DNA from: JAXMAR01 sp046350295 | GTDB lineage: Bacteria > Planctomycetota > Planctomycetia > Gemmatales > Gemmataceae | Assembly (NCBI GenBank): GCA_046350295.1 | Contig: JAXMAR010000004.1 | Coordinates: 186,001 to 250,000 of the forward strand | DNA length: 64,000 nucleotides | Reading direction: 5' to 3' | Shown: piece after piece, positions 7,943 to 16,163 of the stretch | Layout: each line of letters begins with the position of its first letter | Position numbering within the stretch: the stretch's first letter is position 1 | Position numbers and translations under genes: made by a program | Notes under the pieces: model-generated | Told to the model about the DNA's origin: nothing | Databases searched by the model: none | The model's input: the letters and a program-made list of their open reading frames with translations, nothing else

Positions 7943-9016
7943 TCAGGGGGCGGGGGAGGACGCGGCGGCGCCGGCCGGAACTTCATCTCCGGGCAAATCG
8001 CCTTCATCCTGTTCGCCTTCGAAGCGAGTCTCGAGTACGGCGGTGTCCAATCCCGCTTCGGCCAGGAAGCGGCCCAGGGGCGCGACATGGCCGTGTGTAA
8101 GCAGAACGCGCTCGGCGCGGGTGGCGCGGATGGCGCTGAGTAGACCGTCCCAATCGGCGTGGTCGGAGAGGACGAAGCCGCGCTCGACGACGCGGCGCCG
8201 TCTTGCGCCGCGCACGAGCATCCAGCCGGAGACGAAGGCGGTGGCCGGGTCGCCGAAGCGGCGTAGCCAGGGGCTGCGTTGCGCGGAGGGAGGCGCGAGG
8301 ACCAGCGCTCGGTTGCGTTCTTCGGCGTCCGTCACGTCGACCGCTCGCCGCGTCTGGGGCAGGGGGACGCCGCTGTCCCGGTAAACCTGATTCATGACCT
8401 CGACCGCCCCGTGTCCGAGGATTGGGCCCTGGCGCGGATCGAGCCGTGCCAGGATGCGTTGCGCCTTGCCGAGGGCGTAAGCGAAGACGACGCTGGCCCG
8501 CCCCGCCGCCTGATTGTCGCTCCACCAGGCGTGCAGGTCGGCGACCACCTCCTGTTCGCTCGGCCAGCGATAGATCGGCAGGCCGAAAGTCGATTCGCTG
8601 ATGAACGTATGACAGCGGATCGGCTCGAACGGGGCGCAGGTGGGATCGGGGCTGGTCTTGTAGTCGCCAGAGACGACCCAGACTTCCCCAGCCTGTTCCA
8701 CGCGAATCTGCGCCGAGCCGAGAATGTGCCCGGCGGGATGGAAGGAGACGCGGACGCCGCCGATCTCCAGTGTTTCGCCGTAGGAGACGCCGCGAATGTC
8801 GCTGTCGGCCCCGAGTCGCGTGCGGAGGACACCGAGGCCGTGGCGCGCGGTGAGGTAATGCGTGCTGCCGGGGCGGGCGTGGTCGCCGTGCCCGTGCGTG
8901 ATGAGGGCGCGCGGCGTCGGCAGCCAGGGATCAATGAAGAAATCGCCGGCCGGGCAATAGAGGCCCTGGGGCGCCAGTCGCAGGAGCGGTTCGCGCATAC
9001 GGTATTGTACCGCCAC
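7943..9016 (-). CDS. Ligase-associated DNA exonuclease (metallo-beta-lactamase/beta-CASP fold)
   Basis: The 357-residue protein has the metallo-beta-lactamase metal motif HGHGDHA at 41-47, then HPAGHILGSAQI, SGDYKTS and a late LSDHADWDGLL, the same order as in beta-CASP nucleases such as mRNA 3'-processing enzymes. Members adjacent to this ligase type are annotated as 3'-5' DNA exonucleases. It lies immediately upstream of the ligase gene on the same strand, so the two are probably one operon. A second in-frame ATG at 8998 (MREPLLRLAPQ) could be the true start. The C-terminal 25 residues are acidic and Ala/Pro-rich and probably disordered. Confidence 0.9.
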   Translation of the reverse strand: MAVQYRMREPLLRLAPQGLYCPAGDFFIDPWLPTPRALITHGHGDHARPGSTHYLTARHGLGVLRTRLGADSDIRGVSYGETLEIGGVRVSFHPAGHILGSAQIRVEQAGEVWVVSGDYKTSPDPTCAPFEPIRCHTFISESTFGLPIYRWPSEQEVVADLHAWWSDNQAAGRASVVFAYALGKAQRILARLDPRQGPILGHGAVEVMNQVYRDSGVPLPQTRRAVDVTDAEERNRALVLAPPSAQRSPWLRRFGDPATAFVSGWMLVRGARRRRVVERGFVLSDHADWDGLLSAIRATRAERVLLTHGHVAPLGRFLAEAGLDTAVLETRFEGEQDEGDLPGDEVPAGAAASSPAP

Positions 9017-9056
9017 GCCGGCGAGAACCGGTCGGCGTCGCGTCCCAATGGAGTAG

Positions 9057-9076
9057 GTCAGCCTTTCCAGGCTGAC
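9057..9076. repeat. Short palindrome GTCAGCC-N6-GGCTGAC
   Basis: A perfect 7-bp inverted repeat with a six-base loop lies between the divergent exonuclease and surface-protein genes. It is followed by a GGGTTTT run on the plus strand. It could be a small terminator or a member of a dispersed repeat family; I saw no second copy here. Confidence 0.45.
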
Positions 9077-9164
9077 GGGTTTTGGGAGACTGGTCTGCGG
9101 CTGCGAGGGTCAGAATGGAACGCCTGACTACGTGCGACGAGGCGCAAGGCTTGACGGATTTCTC

Positions 9165-9192
9165 TTGATTCTCCCCTAGTCCCGTGTACAGT
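9165..9192 (+). promoter_or_regulatory. Candidate sigma-70-type promoter for the surface protein
   Basis: TTGATT at 9165-9170 and TACAGT at 9187-9192 are separated by 16 bases, upstream of the ATG at 9266. The match to consensus is moderate, and position in the only gap before the gene supports it. Confidence 0.4.
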
Positions 9193-9265
9193 CCAGATAT
9201 CGTGGCCGGTTCTGTCAGCCTCCCATCCGAGCCGGCCCAGCAGCGAACTCTTGGAGATTTCGCCC

Positions 9266-12200
9266 ATGTTTGTTTGGCTTCCCAGGGCTTGGCGTCGCCT
9301 CATGCGATTCTGGCAAAGCTCTCTGGTCCCGGCGCTGGTTGCTTGCCCCTTGGGGGGGGCGCAAAGACGTCGCAACCAGGCGCGGCTCGCGGTTGAGCAG
9401 CTGGAGCCCATCATCGTGCCCAATAGCGCCCCCATCGCCGTCCCGGATGCGTTCACCGTCCTCCACGATCACACGTTGAACGTCCCCGCGTCGTCCGGCG
9501 TGCTCGCCAACGACACCGACGCCGACAACGACACGCTAGCCGCCGTCGTCGTGAACTATCCGAGTCACGGCTACCTGATGCTGAATCCCGACGGCTCGCT
9601 CACCTACTTTCCCAATTATCAGTTCGTGAGCGACGACAGTTTCAGCTACCAGGCCTTCGACGGCGTCGGCTACGGCGCCCTTTGCAGCGACCTCGCCGCA
9701 GTCACCATCCACGTGACAGATCAACCGCCGGTCGCTCAGCCGGACGATTACAAGATCGATACTGATCAGCCGTTGTTTGTCACCGGCCCCGGGGTCCTGG
9801 CCAACGACTCCGAGCCGGACGGCGAGGCGCTTTCGGCCGTACTCGTGGCTGCTCCGACTCACGGGACCGTGACGCTCGCCAGCGACGGCAGCCTCTTCTA
9901 TTTCCCGCTTGCCGGCTGGAGCGGCGAAGACACGCTGTCGTACACGGCCAGTGACGGCGCCCTTCAAAGCGATCCCGTCACAGTTACTATTCATGTGGGG
10001 CGTCCGGAAGCCTGGGACGACAGCTTCTATGTGAAAGCCAATGACCCGTCGATGAGCCAAGCCCTCTCGGGCAACGTTCTCGACGACGCCTGGGCGCCGG
10101 AAGGCGGAGCGTTGACGCCCGAGTTGTTGTCTCAGCCGTCGCATGGCGATCTGCAGTGGAACGCCGAAGGCGACTACATCTATACGCCCGAAGAAGGCTT
10201 CCTGGGAACCGATACCTTCACGTTCAAGGTTTCGGATGGAACGTTTTCCAGCTCGGCAGGTACCATCACGCTGACGGTTGGCGATGCCGCGCCCCAAGCC
10301 GCGGCGGATCGCTTTTGGTTCCACGTTGGCGATTCGTTGGTCGTGGACTCTCCTGGCCTTTTGATGAATGACCAGGACTCGGACGATCCGCTCACGATCA
10401 CCGCCGCCCTGCAAAGCGGCCCCTCGCACGGAAACCTGGTTCTGCAACCGGACGGCTCGTTCACGTACCAGCCCGAAGGGGGTTTTTCGGGGGAGGATCA
10501 TTTTTCCTATCGTGCCTTCGATGGCGTCCTCTTTAGCGACCTCGCCGACGTGACGCTCTTCGTGGAAGACCAAGCTCCGAAGGGCGGCATCGACGACTAC
10601 TACGTTTGGGTCGATTCTTCCCTTGCCGCCTCGGACGACAGCGGGATCCTCGCTAACGACTTTGACCCGGATCAGGATCCCTTGCAGGCCGCATTGGTGG
10701 ACCAGCCGCAGTACGCCCAATCGTTCTCCTTCAACTCGGATGGCTCCTTCTTCTACGCGCCAATCTCCATGGCCCCACCCGGCGTCTCCGAGGACAGCTT
10801 CACGTACAGGCCCTTCGATGGTGTGCTCTACGGCGACCCAGTCGCCGTGACGATCCATTGGACGAGCGTCCCGGTTGGGCACGAAGACAACTACATCTTG
10901 GATGCGAACCAGTCGATCGCCGTATCGGCTCCTCAGGGCCTGCTCGCCAATGACTTCGGCGCCACGCAGGCGTTGTTGATCCAGGGGGTTGATCCAGGCG
11001 TCGGCACACTGGCATTAGGGACGGACGGCGCGTTCACTTTCGTCGCCGGTCCAGATTTCACGGGCGAAGCGGCCTTCACGTACGCGCCGGGCCTGCCCGG
11101 CCTACAAGGCGACGCGGTCGTGGTCGCCCTACGTTCGCTTCAACAGCATCTTTACCAACAATCCCTGGGCTTGCAGTCCGTTGAATTCGTTGGAACGGTC
11201 GGGAATGTGATGCGCGACGGCGTTGGTCCCCTTTTCAACACTCCGTATGCATCGCCGCAATGGCTGGATTTGAATGCGAACGGAGACGTGGACGACGAGG
11301 GGGACCAGTCGTTCCCCGTCGCCTTTACCTTGGACAGTCGGCCGGGGCTGTTCCCTATCTTTGCGATAAAACCGGACTCGCTGGGCTTATGGGACCGCTT
11401 GACCGACATCCGGGTTCGCGCCATTGGGCCCGATGGTTGGATCGCGGACGCGGGCCCCTCGGGACAGCCGGTCCGGGCCTTTGTGCGCATGGGAGACGGC
11501 GATCCCCAACTCGTGACGAGGGGGGCGCTCGTCTTCGCCACCCCGTGGGGAAGGGTCGACTGGCGACCTGAGTTCGCCACTCAATACCAGATTTCGCCCG
11601 ACGGCGGCCGCACCTGGATCACCCCCTACGTATCGACCAGCAGCGACGATGTGTATGTCACCTGGGCGCAACCTCGCGCGGGGGCGCCCCTTTTTGAGAC
11701 GTCTCTTTTCAACGCCTGTCTTGGCGCCCGTGGCGCCACGCTCGCAAACAGCGAGCAATATGTCATCGATCACGTTTTCGCCCAATTTCAAGGTCAGGAC
11801 ATCACCAAGGGGGACGGGACTCCGCTTCAGTACTACGGCGACTGGGCGACGCAATCGGGAAGCGTCTTGAGCCTTCTGGAAACCGGCGACGGGATGTGCG
11901 GCGCCTGGTCGTACTTCCTGGTAAACATGCTAAACGCGATCGGAGTCGCGGACGTTTCGGAAGGCAACATCGCAAATCCAAAGACCAAATATGCGAACGA
12001 GCTAATGCTGATCAACGACTGGGGGTTCCTAATTGACCCTAATCTCCCCGGGATTGCGTTAGAGGAGGCCCCGCGCACCCGTGCGGATTTCGGATTTGGG
12101 CCCCTAACTCCTGCGACGGCGGTGAACAACCTCGATTACACGTACTTCAACCTGCCCGCGGCGACAGACAGGACCCGGGTTGAAGAAGGACCGAATTGGT

Positions 12201-12544
12201 TCAGTTTCAGCAGGGGAAGCGGCAACTATGTTTGGGGTAAGGGGCCGACGCCCGGAGTCGAAGACCTACCGGGGCTTCCAGGCCAGAATACGTCAAATCC
12301 CTTCTCCATCTTTTCCAATCACGCTTTCGTGAAGATCGGCAGCCGGTATTACGATCCAAGCTACGGGGTCGTCTACGATTCGCCCGACGAGTTCGAGCGC
12401 GTCGCTATAGCGGGTTTCATGACTGAAAAGGAACTGAACGAGGCTGAGTACCAGCTTGATGTCAATGGCGATGGCGAGATCGAGGACCAAGAAGTCAGGG
12501 TATTCCTTTTTCGCCCCAACGCCCCTGGGCAGGATCTTGTCTGA
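9266..12544 (+). CDS. Surface protein: six cadherin-like repeats plus transglutaminase-like C-terminal domain
   Basis: The 1092-residue protein starts with a basic leader ending RRRNQARLAVEQLEPI, the export-type N-terminus common on planctomycete surface proteins. Residues of about 50-620 form six repeats of roughly 95 residues with LANDxD, DGSxxYxP, GxDxFxY and DG signatures, the tandem cadherin/Ig-like type that often binds calcium. The C-terminal third is different: GDGMCGAW (C878), SNHAFVK (H1019) and YYDPSYG (D1030) give the Cys-His-Asp order and spacing of transglutaminase-like cysteine enzymes. EF-hand-like Asp-rich loops (DLNANGDVDDEGD and DVNGDGEIEDQEV) occur before and after it. ATG 9266 is preferred to an upstream TTG. 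Two related genes of unknown function follow within 19 bases and 130 bases. The ligand or substrate is unknown. Confidence 0.85.
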   Translation: MFVWLPRAWRRLMRFWQSSLVPALVACPLGGAQRRRNQARLAVEQLEPIIVPNSAPIAVPDAFTVLHDHTLNVPASSGVLANDTDADNDTLAAVVVNYPSHGYLMLNPDGSLTYFPNYQFVSDDSFSYQAFDGVGYGALCSDLAAVTIHVTDQPPVAQPDDYKIDTDQPLFVTGPGVLANDSEPDGEALSAVLVAAPTHGTVTLASDGSLFYFPLAGWSGEDTLSYTASDGALQSDPVTVTIHVGRPEAWDDSFYVKANDPSMSQALSGNVLDDAWAPEGGALTPELLSQPSHGDLQWNAEGDYIYTPEEGFLGTDTFTFKVSDGTFSSSAGTITLTVGDAAPQAAADRFWFHVGDSLVVDSPGLLMNDQDSDDPLTITAALQSGPSHGNLVLQPDGSFTYQPEGGFSGEDHFSYRAFDGVLFSDLADVTLFVEDQAPKGGIDDYYVWVDSSLAASDDSGILANDFDPDQDPLQAALVDQPQYAQSFSFNSDGSFFYAPISMAPPGVSEDSFTYRPFDGVLYGDPVAVTIHWTSVPVGHEDNYILDANQSIAVSAPQGLLANDFGATQALLIQGVDPGVGTLALGTDGAFTFVAGPDFTGEAAFTYAPGLPGLQGDAVVVALRSLQQHLYQQSLGLQSVEFVGTVGNVMRDGVGPLFNTPYASPQWLDLNANGDVDDEGDQSFPVAFTLDSRPGLFPIFAIKPDSLGLWDRLTDIRVRAIGPDGWIADAGPSGQPVRAFVRMGDGDPQLVTRGALVFATPWGRVDWRPEFATQYQISPDGGRTWITPYVSTSSDDVYVTWAQPRAGAPLFETSLFNACLGARGATLANSEQYVIDHVFAQFQGQDITKGDGTPLQYYGDWATQSGSVLSLLETGDGMCGAWSYFLVNMLNAIGVADVSEGNIANPKTKYANELMLINDWGFLIDPNLPGIALEEAPRTRADFGFGPLTPATAVNNLDYTYFNLPAATDRTRVEEGPNWFSFSRGSGNYVWGKGPTPGVEDLPGLPGQNTSNPFSIFSNHAFVKIGSRYYDPSYGVVYDSPDEFERVAIAGFMTEKELNEAEYQLDVNGDGEIEDQEVRVFLFRPNAPGQDLV

Positions 12545-12563
12545 TTCATGCAGAGGAGGGGAC

Positions 12564-13664
12564 ATGATTCATTTCCTCTTATCGCTCTTTCTCGGCGAAG
12601 CCGCAACCGGAGCGCCTGACGCAGTCCCCCGTGAGCCCCGAGAAAGCGACCTGGTGTTTGTTTACCGACAAGGCGAACGTGTATTCGTGCTCTCTACTCA
12701 GGAATGTCGCGCGAAAACAGACGTATTCTGGGGAATCACTATCGCGCCTAGCGATGAAGAGGTTACCCGATATAAGGTCCGCCTTAAATCGTACTCGCGT
12801 GGCCTTGAATGCATGTATTTGTCCAAAAATTGCCTTTGGTTTAAATGCGGTGGGAGGCTCCATCAAGTCTTCCTGAAGGATCTCGCCTTTCACGGACCTG
12901 ATTGGTTCCAGCGTCGCGCTGATTACCGCACGGCTCATCCGGGAACGACCAAGTTTGATCGCGAGCAGTGGTGGCCCGTGCGCCCCATCGATGGCAGGCC
13001 CGAGCGGCCGCGTTACCACGTTGGTGGCATCGGCGCCGCGCCCATCCAAGACAAGCGCTTCGACGGCTTCCCGCTCGGAGATCACTGCTTCCAGGTCTTC
13101 TCCCCCGACGATACCGGCAGCCGTATCGACGTGTGGGAGACGACAGGGGAATGGGACAAGGAAACGGGCAAGTGGAAGGACGAATGGGAGCTCACGGGAG
13201 AGATCATCCAACCGGGCCTCAGAGCCAATTACCATTACGAGGATAAGAAACGCGCCGACATGATGACGAGGGGTTACTGGGAATACGATAGCCCTTCCGG
13301 TAAGCCCAAGCGAGAGTTCTACAGTTTCCGGCGCGGCCTGACGTACTTCTTCCTGACCGACACCGCCGAAGTCTTCTACTCTCCCTACGCCAAGGACAAC
13401 AAACGCAAGCTGATTCCGATGGAGACCCCAAAATGGAACCCGGACAGGATCGTGGTCTTCACCGACTCCGACAAGGACCGTACCTTCCTCCTCGTGAGCG
13501 CCGCCAAGAGCGATGTCATCCACTTCGCCGAGTTGAAGGAGGACATTCGCTTTACGACCTTTCCGCTCAAGGATCTGGCGCCCTTAGAGGCAAAGGAGCC
13601 GATCCGCAGCGTCCGCCACGCGCTCCAGGTGCTGCGCGAGCGCAATCTGATCGCCGACAAATGA
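12564..13664 (+). CDS. Conserved secreted protein of unknown function, paralogue of the next gene
   Basis: I do not recognise the family. The 366-residue protein has a short hydrophobic N-terminus (MIHFLLSLFLGEAATGAPDA) that could be a signal peptide. The body is rich in Trp, Tyr and charged residues, with repeated beta-strand-like segments. The last 65 residues (VFTDSDKDRTFLLVSAAK, HFAELKEDIRFTTFPLKDL and SVRHALQVLRERNLI) are closely matched in the gene at 13792. An ATG at 12564 follows GAGGAGGGG, only 19 bases after the surface-protein stop, so cotranscription is likely. Base composition is less GC-rich than average. The context suggests a role with the surface protein, which is inference. 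Confidence 0.75.
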   Translation: MIHFLLSLFLGEAATGAPDAVPREPRESDLVFVYRQGERVFVLSTQECRAKTDVFWGITIAPSDEEVTRYKVRLKSYSRGLECMYLSKNCLWFKCGGRLHQVFLKDLAFHGPDWFQRRADYRTAHPGTTKFDREQWWPVRPIDGRPERPRYHVGGIGAAPIQDKRFDGFPLGDHCFQVFSPDDTGSRIDVWETTGEWDKETGKWKDEWELTGEIIQPGLRANYHYEDKKRADMMTRGYWEYDSPSGKPKREFYSFRRGLTYFFLTDTAEVFYSPYAKDNKRKLIPMETPKWNPDRIVVFTDSDKDRTFLLVSAAKSDVIHFAELKEDIRFTTFPLKDLAPLEAKEPIRSVRHALQVLRERNLIADK

Positions 13665-13665
13665 A

Positions 13666-13715
13666 GCCCGAGCGGGAGGCGCGAGCGAATGCGTGAGCGA
13701 CGGAGACGTTCGGGT
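13666..13715. repeat. REP-like palindromic element, copy 1
   Basis: Right after the stop of the 12564 gene, a roughly 50-base element starts GCCCGAGCGGGAGGCGCGAG and closes with an arm that pairs with GCCCGAGC using two G-U wobbles. A near-identical element follows the paralogous gene at 14801-14850, so it was either copied with the gene or is a dispersed repeat. Confidence 0.6.
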
Positions 13716-13791
13716 GGCTTCGCGCTCGGTTTTCTGTTCCGCGAAAACCCGCCCGGACAAGATCTGGTCTGAGAGATTGGAGCGATGGGTC

Positions 13792-14799
13792 ATGCACGCG
13801 TTAGCGGCCATTGCGGTCCTCGCGCTGGGCGCCGATGAGAACTGGTGGGATGGCTCCAAGACGAAAGGGCCGTACCCAATCTTTGTATCCAGACGGGGCG
13901 CGAATGTATTTTTTTCAGGCGGCGCAAACCAATCAGGAGATTTCTGGAAGGCTTCGGTGGACAAATTGTTCCGAGCAACAGGCTGCAAGAAGTATTCATT
14001 GCTCGCAGGCTCGAGTGGCCTAGGAAGGGACAAGCTCTCGTTTTCTACAAACTGTCTTTGGATGAAATCAGGTTTGCAGATGCACCGAATCCCATTCGAC
14101 GAATTAGAGCTTTACAAAGGCGACGTTCCTGGCGCCATCGGTCTTATCCAGGCGAGGCACCAAGCTTTGGCGAAAGGGGACTGGGGATTCCAGTATTGGC
14201 ATCTCCCGACGGATTGCCTGCGCACAGTTTGGCTTGGCACGTTTCCAATGCAGATCGCGCGCACTGATCATCGTTACGACGCCATCCCCTTGAGTGATGG
14301 TCGCATAAGGGTTCTCCTCGCCGAAGAGGAGGAGACGATTTCCGTCTGGGACGTGAAGGGGAAGTTGAAAAAAAACGACGAATGGGACTTGGAGAGCGAC
14401 AAGGCCCCGCGCGAGATCATCCGCCCGGGCGTGAAGGAGGGCTTCTACGCGATCATCCGCGGCGATGACTATTACCTCCTCACCTATCCCGGGCGCCTGT
14501 TCCACGCAGCCAAGCCGCGCGCGGGCGCGGACCCGCAACGCAAGCTCAGCCCCCTTGCCATGCCAAAAGGGGAACTGAAGTCAGTGACGGTTTTCACAGA
14601 TATGGACAAGGATAAGGTCTTCCTGCTCGCCACGACCGCCAAGGGGGACGCGATTCATTTCGCCGAACTGAAGCGGGACATCCGATTTGAGACCTTCCCG
14701 GTGAAGGACCTGGCCGCAGGTGAAGAAAAGGAACCGGTACGCAGCGTCCGGCACTCGCTTCAGGTCCTGCGCGAGCGCAAATTGATCGCCGGCAAATGA
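13792..14799 (+). CDS. Conserved secreted protein of unknown function, tandem paralogue
   Basis: A 335-residue protein with a short signal-like start (MHALAAIAVLALGADENWW). Its C-terminal 65 residues match the upstream gene almost line for line (VFTDMDKDKVFLLATTAK, HFAELKRDIRFETFPVKDL, SVRHSLQVLRERKLIAGK). A shared NCLW segment (KNCLWFKCG against TNCLWMKSG) and a DRYDAIPL-type segment show that the homology extends through the N-terminal half at lower identity. The duplication includes the palindrome after the stop codon. ATG 13792 is preferred because it begins the hydrophobic segment; a longer in-frame ATG at 13693 lies within the upstream repeat. Function unknown. Confidence 0.72.
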   Translation: MHALAAIAVLALGADENWWDGSKTKGPYPIFVSRRGANVFFSGGANQSGDFWKASVDKLFRATGCKKYSLLAGSSGLGRDKLSFSTNCLWMKSGLQMHRIPFDELELYKGDVPGAIGLIQARHQALAKGDWGFQYWHLPTDCLRTVWLGTFPMQIARTDHRYDAIPLSDGRIRVLLAEEEETISVWDVKGKLKKNDEWDLESDKAPREIIRPGVKEGFYAIIRGDDYYLLTYPGRLFHAAKPRAGADPQRKLSPLAMPKGELKSVTVFTDMDKDKVFLLATTAKGDAIHFAELKRDIRFETFPVKDLAAGEEKEPVRSVRHSLQVLRERKLIAGK

Positions 14800-14800
14800 C

Positions 14801-14850
14801 GCCCGAGCCGGAGGCGCGAGCGGATGCGTGAGCGACGGAGAAGCTCGGGC
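14801..14850. repeat. REP-like palindromic element, copy 2
   Basis: The element directly follows the TGA of the second paralogue. Arms GCCCGAGC (14801-14808) and GCTCGGGC (14843-14850) pair perfectly. The sequence matches copy 1 at 13666-13715 in about nine of ten positions. It could also terminate transcription before the secG promoter. Confidence 0.65.
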
Positions 14851-14871
14851 TTCGCGCCCGGTCGTTTGCCC

Positions 14872-14900
14872 TTTCCGCTTTCCGGGTCCCGGCTTATAAT
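14872..14900 (+). promoter_or_regulatory. Candidate promoter for secG-yicC-gmk-rpoZ
   Basis: A consensus TATAAT is at 14895-14900. A weak TTTCCG lies 17 bases upstream at 14872-14877. The ATG of secG is 37 bases downstream of the hexamer, a plausible leader length. Confidence 0.5.
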
Positions 14901-14936
14901 GTCGTTTTGATTTTTATCCTGCGCGAGGTGCGTCGC

Positions 14937-16157
14937 ATGTTGGCCTGGCTTGCCGGTCCCCTCAACATCATCCTGATCCTGGTCGGGCTGTTCCTGATCC
15001 TGTTGATCCTCATCCAGCGCGGCAAGGGCGGCGGTCTCATCGGCGCCCTGGGCGGCTCGGGCGGTTCCAGCCCGTTCGGCTCCCGCGCCGGCGATCAGTT
15101 CATGCGCCTGACCATCTACGTCGCCCTCATCTGGCTCTTCCTGACGATGGTGCAGGTGCGGGCCGTCCGCTCCGCCGCCTATTCGCGACAGGACACGACG
15201 CCTGTCCGGCTCGTAAGCGCCCGCGGCGAAACGGCCGATCAATTCCACTCCGCAGCGAGGTTGGACGTGCTTTTGAGCATGACCGGGTACGGGGAGGCCC
15301 GCTATCAGGGGGAGTCTCTGTCCCTGTCGGTCGAGCTGCGCGCTCTGAACAACCGTTACTTGAAGGTCACGCTGCGGGCGCCGGAGCCGTATCACCTGCT
15401 CGAAGCGGAGGTCGAGAAGGTGGTGCGCCGCTCCATTCGCCGGGGCACGCTGCAAGTGCACCTGCGCGTCGAGAAGGCGTCGGCCGCTCAGGATTTCCGC
15501 ATCAACACGGTGGCGCTGGGCAGCTACGTGCAACAGCTGCACGCCTGGAGCAAGCAAACGGGGCTGGGGGACCTGGTCGGTGCGCTGCTGGCCCAGGCGT
15601 TGACGCTGCCGGGCGTCGTTCCGGAGCCGGCCAACCTCGGGGGCGCCCTGCAGGATGATTGGCCCGAAATCGAGAAGGCGCTCGACCAGGCCCTGGCCAA
15701 GTTGCAAGGCATGCGGCAGGACGAGGGCAAGGCGATGGCCCACGAACTGCTCGTTCTGCGCGACGAGATCGGCGCCCGCCTGGAAACGATCCGGCAGCGC
15801 ATTCCCGAGGTGGTAGCCCTCTTCCGCGACCGCCTCCATGAGCGGGTGCGGAACCTGCTCAAAGAACTCGACGTGCAGATCGATCGTAACGACCTTATCC
15901 GCGAGGTTTCCGTCTTCGCGGAACGGGGCGACATCGCCGAGGAGGTCGTCCGGCTGGCGGCGCACCTGGGCCACTTCCAGGAAATCATGCAGGAGAAGGA
16001 AAGTCCGGGCCGCAAGCTGGAGTTCCTGATCCAGGAGATGGGACGCGAGGCGAACACCATCGGCTCCAAGGCGAGCGACGTCGAGATCTCGCGCGGCGTC
16101 GTCGAGATCAAGGGCGCGCTGGAAAAGATGCGCGAGATGGTGCAGAACATCGAATGA
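14937..16157 (+). CDS. secG: SecG reading frame running without a stop into YicC
   Basis: The first 75 or so residues are SecG, the small subunit of the SecYEG preprotein translocon. There are two hydrophobic helices (PLNIILILVGLFLILLILIQ and LTIYVALIWLFLTMVQV) separated by the diagnostic Gly/Ser loop RGKGGGLIGALGGSGGSSPFG. A linker of about 35 residues follows, and the frame then continues directly into a full-length YicC protein at codon 115, giving a 406-residue ORF. SecG has both ends outside the cytoplasm in studied bacteria, whereas YicC is a cytosolic ribonuclease, so a functional fusion would be topologically odd. Either the secG stop was lost or yicC has its own internal start (see next entry). 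Confidence 0.8.
   Translation: MLAWLAGPLNIILILVGLFLILLILIQRGKGGGLIGALGGSGGSSPFGSRAGDQFMRLTIYVALIWLFLTMVQVRAVRSAAYSRQDTTPVRLVSARGETADQFHSAARLDVLLSMTGYGEARYQGESLSLSVELRALNNRYLKVTLRAPEPYHLLEAEVEKVVRRSIRRGTLQVHLRVEKASAAQDFRINTVALGSYVQQLHAWSKQTGLGDLVGALLAQALTLPGVVPEPANLGGALQDDWPEIEKALDQALAKLQGMRQDEGKAMAHELLVLRDEIGARLETIRQRIPEVVALFRDRLHERVRNLLKELDVQIDRNDLIREVSVFAERGDIAEEVVRLAAHLGHFQEIMQEKESPGRKLEFLIQEMGREANTIGSKASDVEISRGVVEIKGALEKMREMVQNIE
15279..16157 (+). CDS. yicC: YicC family endoribonuclease (probable independent start inside the secG frame)
   Basis: The family begins MTGYGEARYQGE, then SVELRALNNRYLKVTLR, and ends with EFLIQEMGREANTIGSKA and VVEIKGALEKMREMVQNIE, all classic YicC signatures; the length from this ATG (292 residues) is the normal one. 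YicC is a conserved endoribonuclease implicated in small-RNA turnover. ATG 15279 and a GTG at 15267 are both in frame with secG; GCGAGG lies a few bases before the GTG. Gmk follows six bases after the stop, the usual neighbour of yicC. I favour separate translation but cannot exclude a fusion. Confidence 0.85.
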   Translation: MTGYGEARYQGESLSLSVELRALNNRYLKVTLRAPEPYHLLEAEVEKVVRRSIRRGTLQVHLRVEKASAAQDFRINTVALGSYVQQLHAWSKQTGLGDLVGALLAQALTLPGVVPEPANLGGALQDDWPEIEKALDQALAKLQGMRQDEGKAMAHELLVLRDEIGARLETIRQRIPEVVALFRDRLHERVRNLLKELDVQIDRNDLIREVSVFAERGDIAEEVVRLAAHLGHFQEIMQEKESPGRKLEFLIQEMGREANTIGSKASDVEISRGVVEIKGALEKMREMVQNIE

Positions 16158-16163
16158 GGGGAC

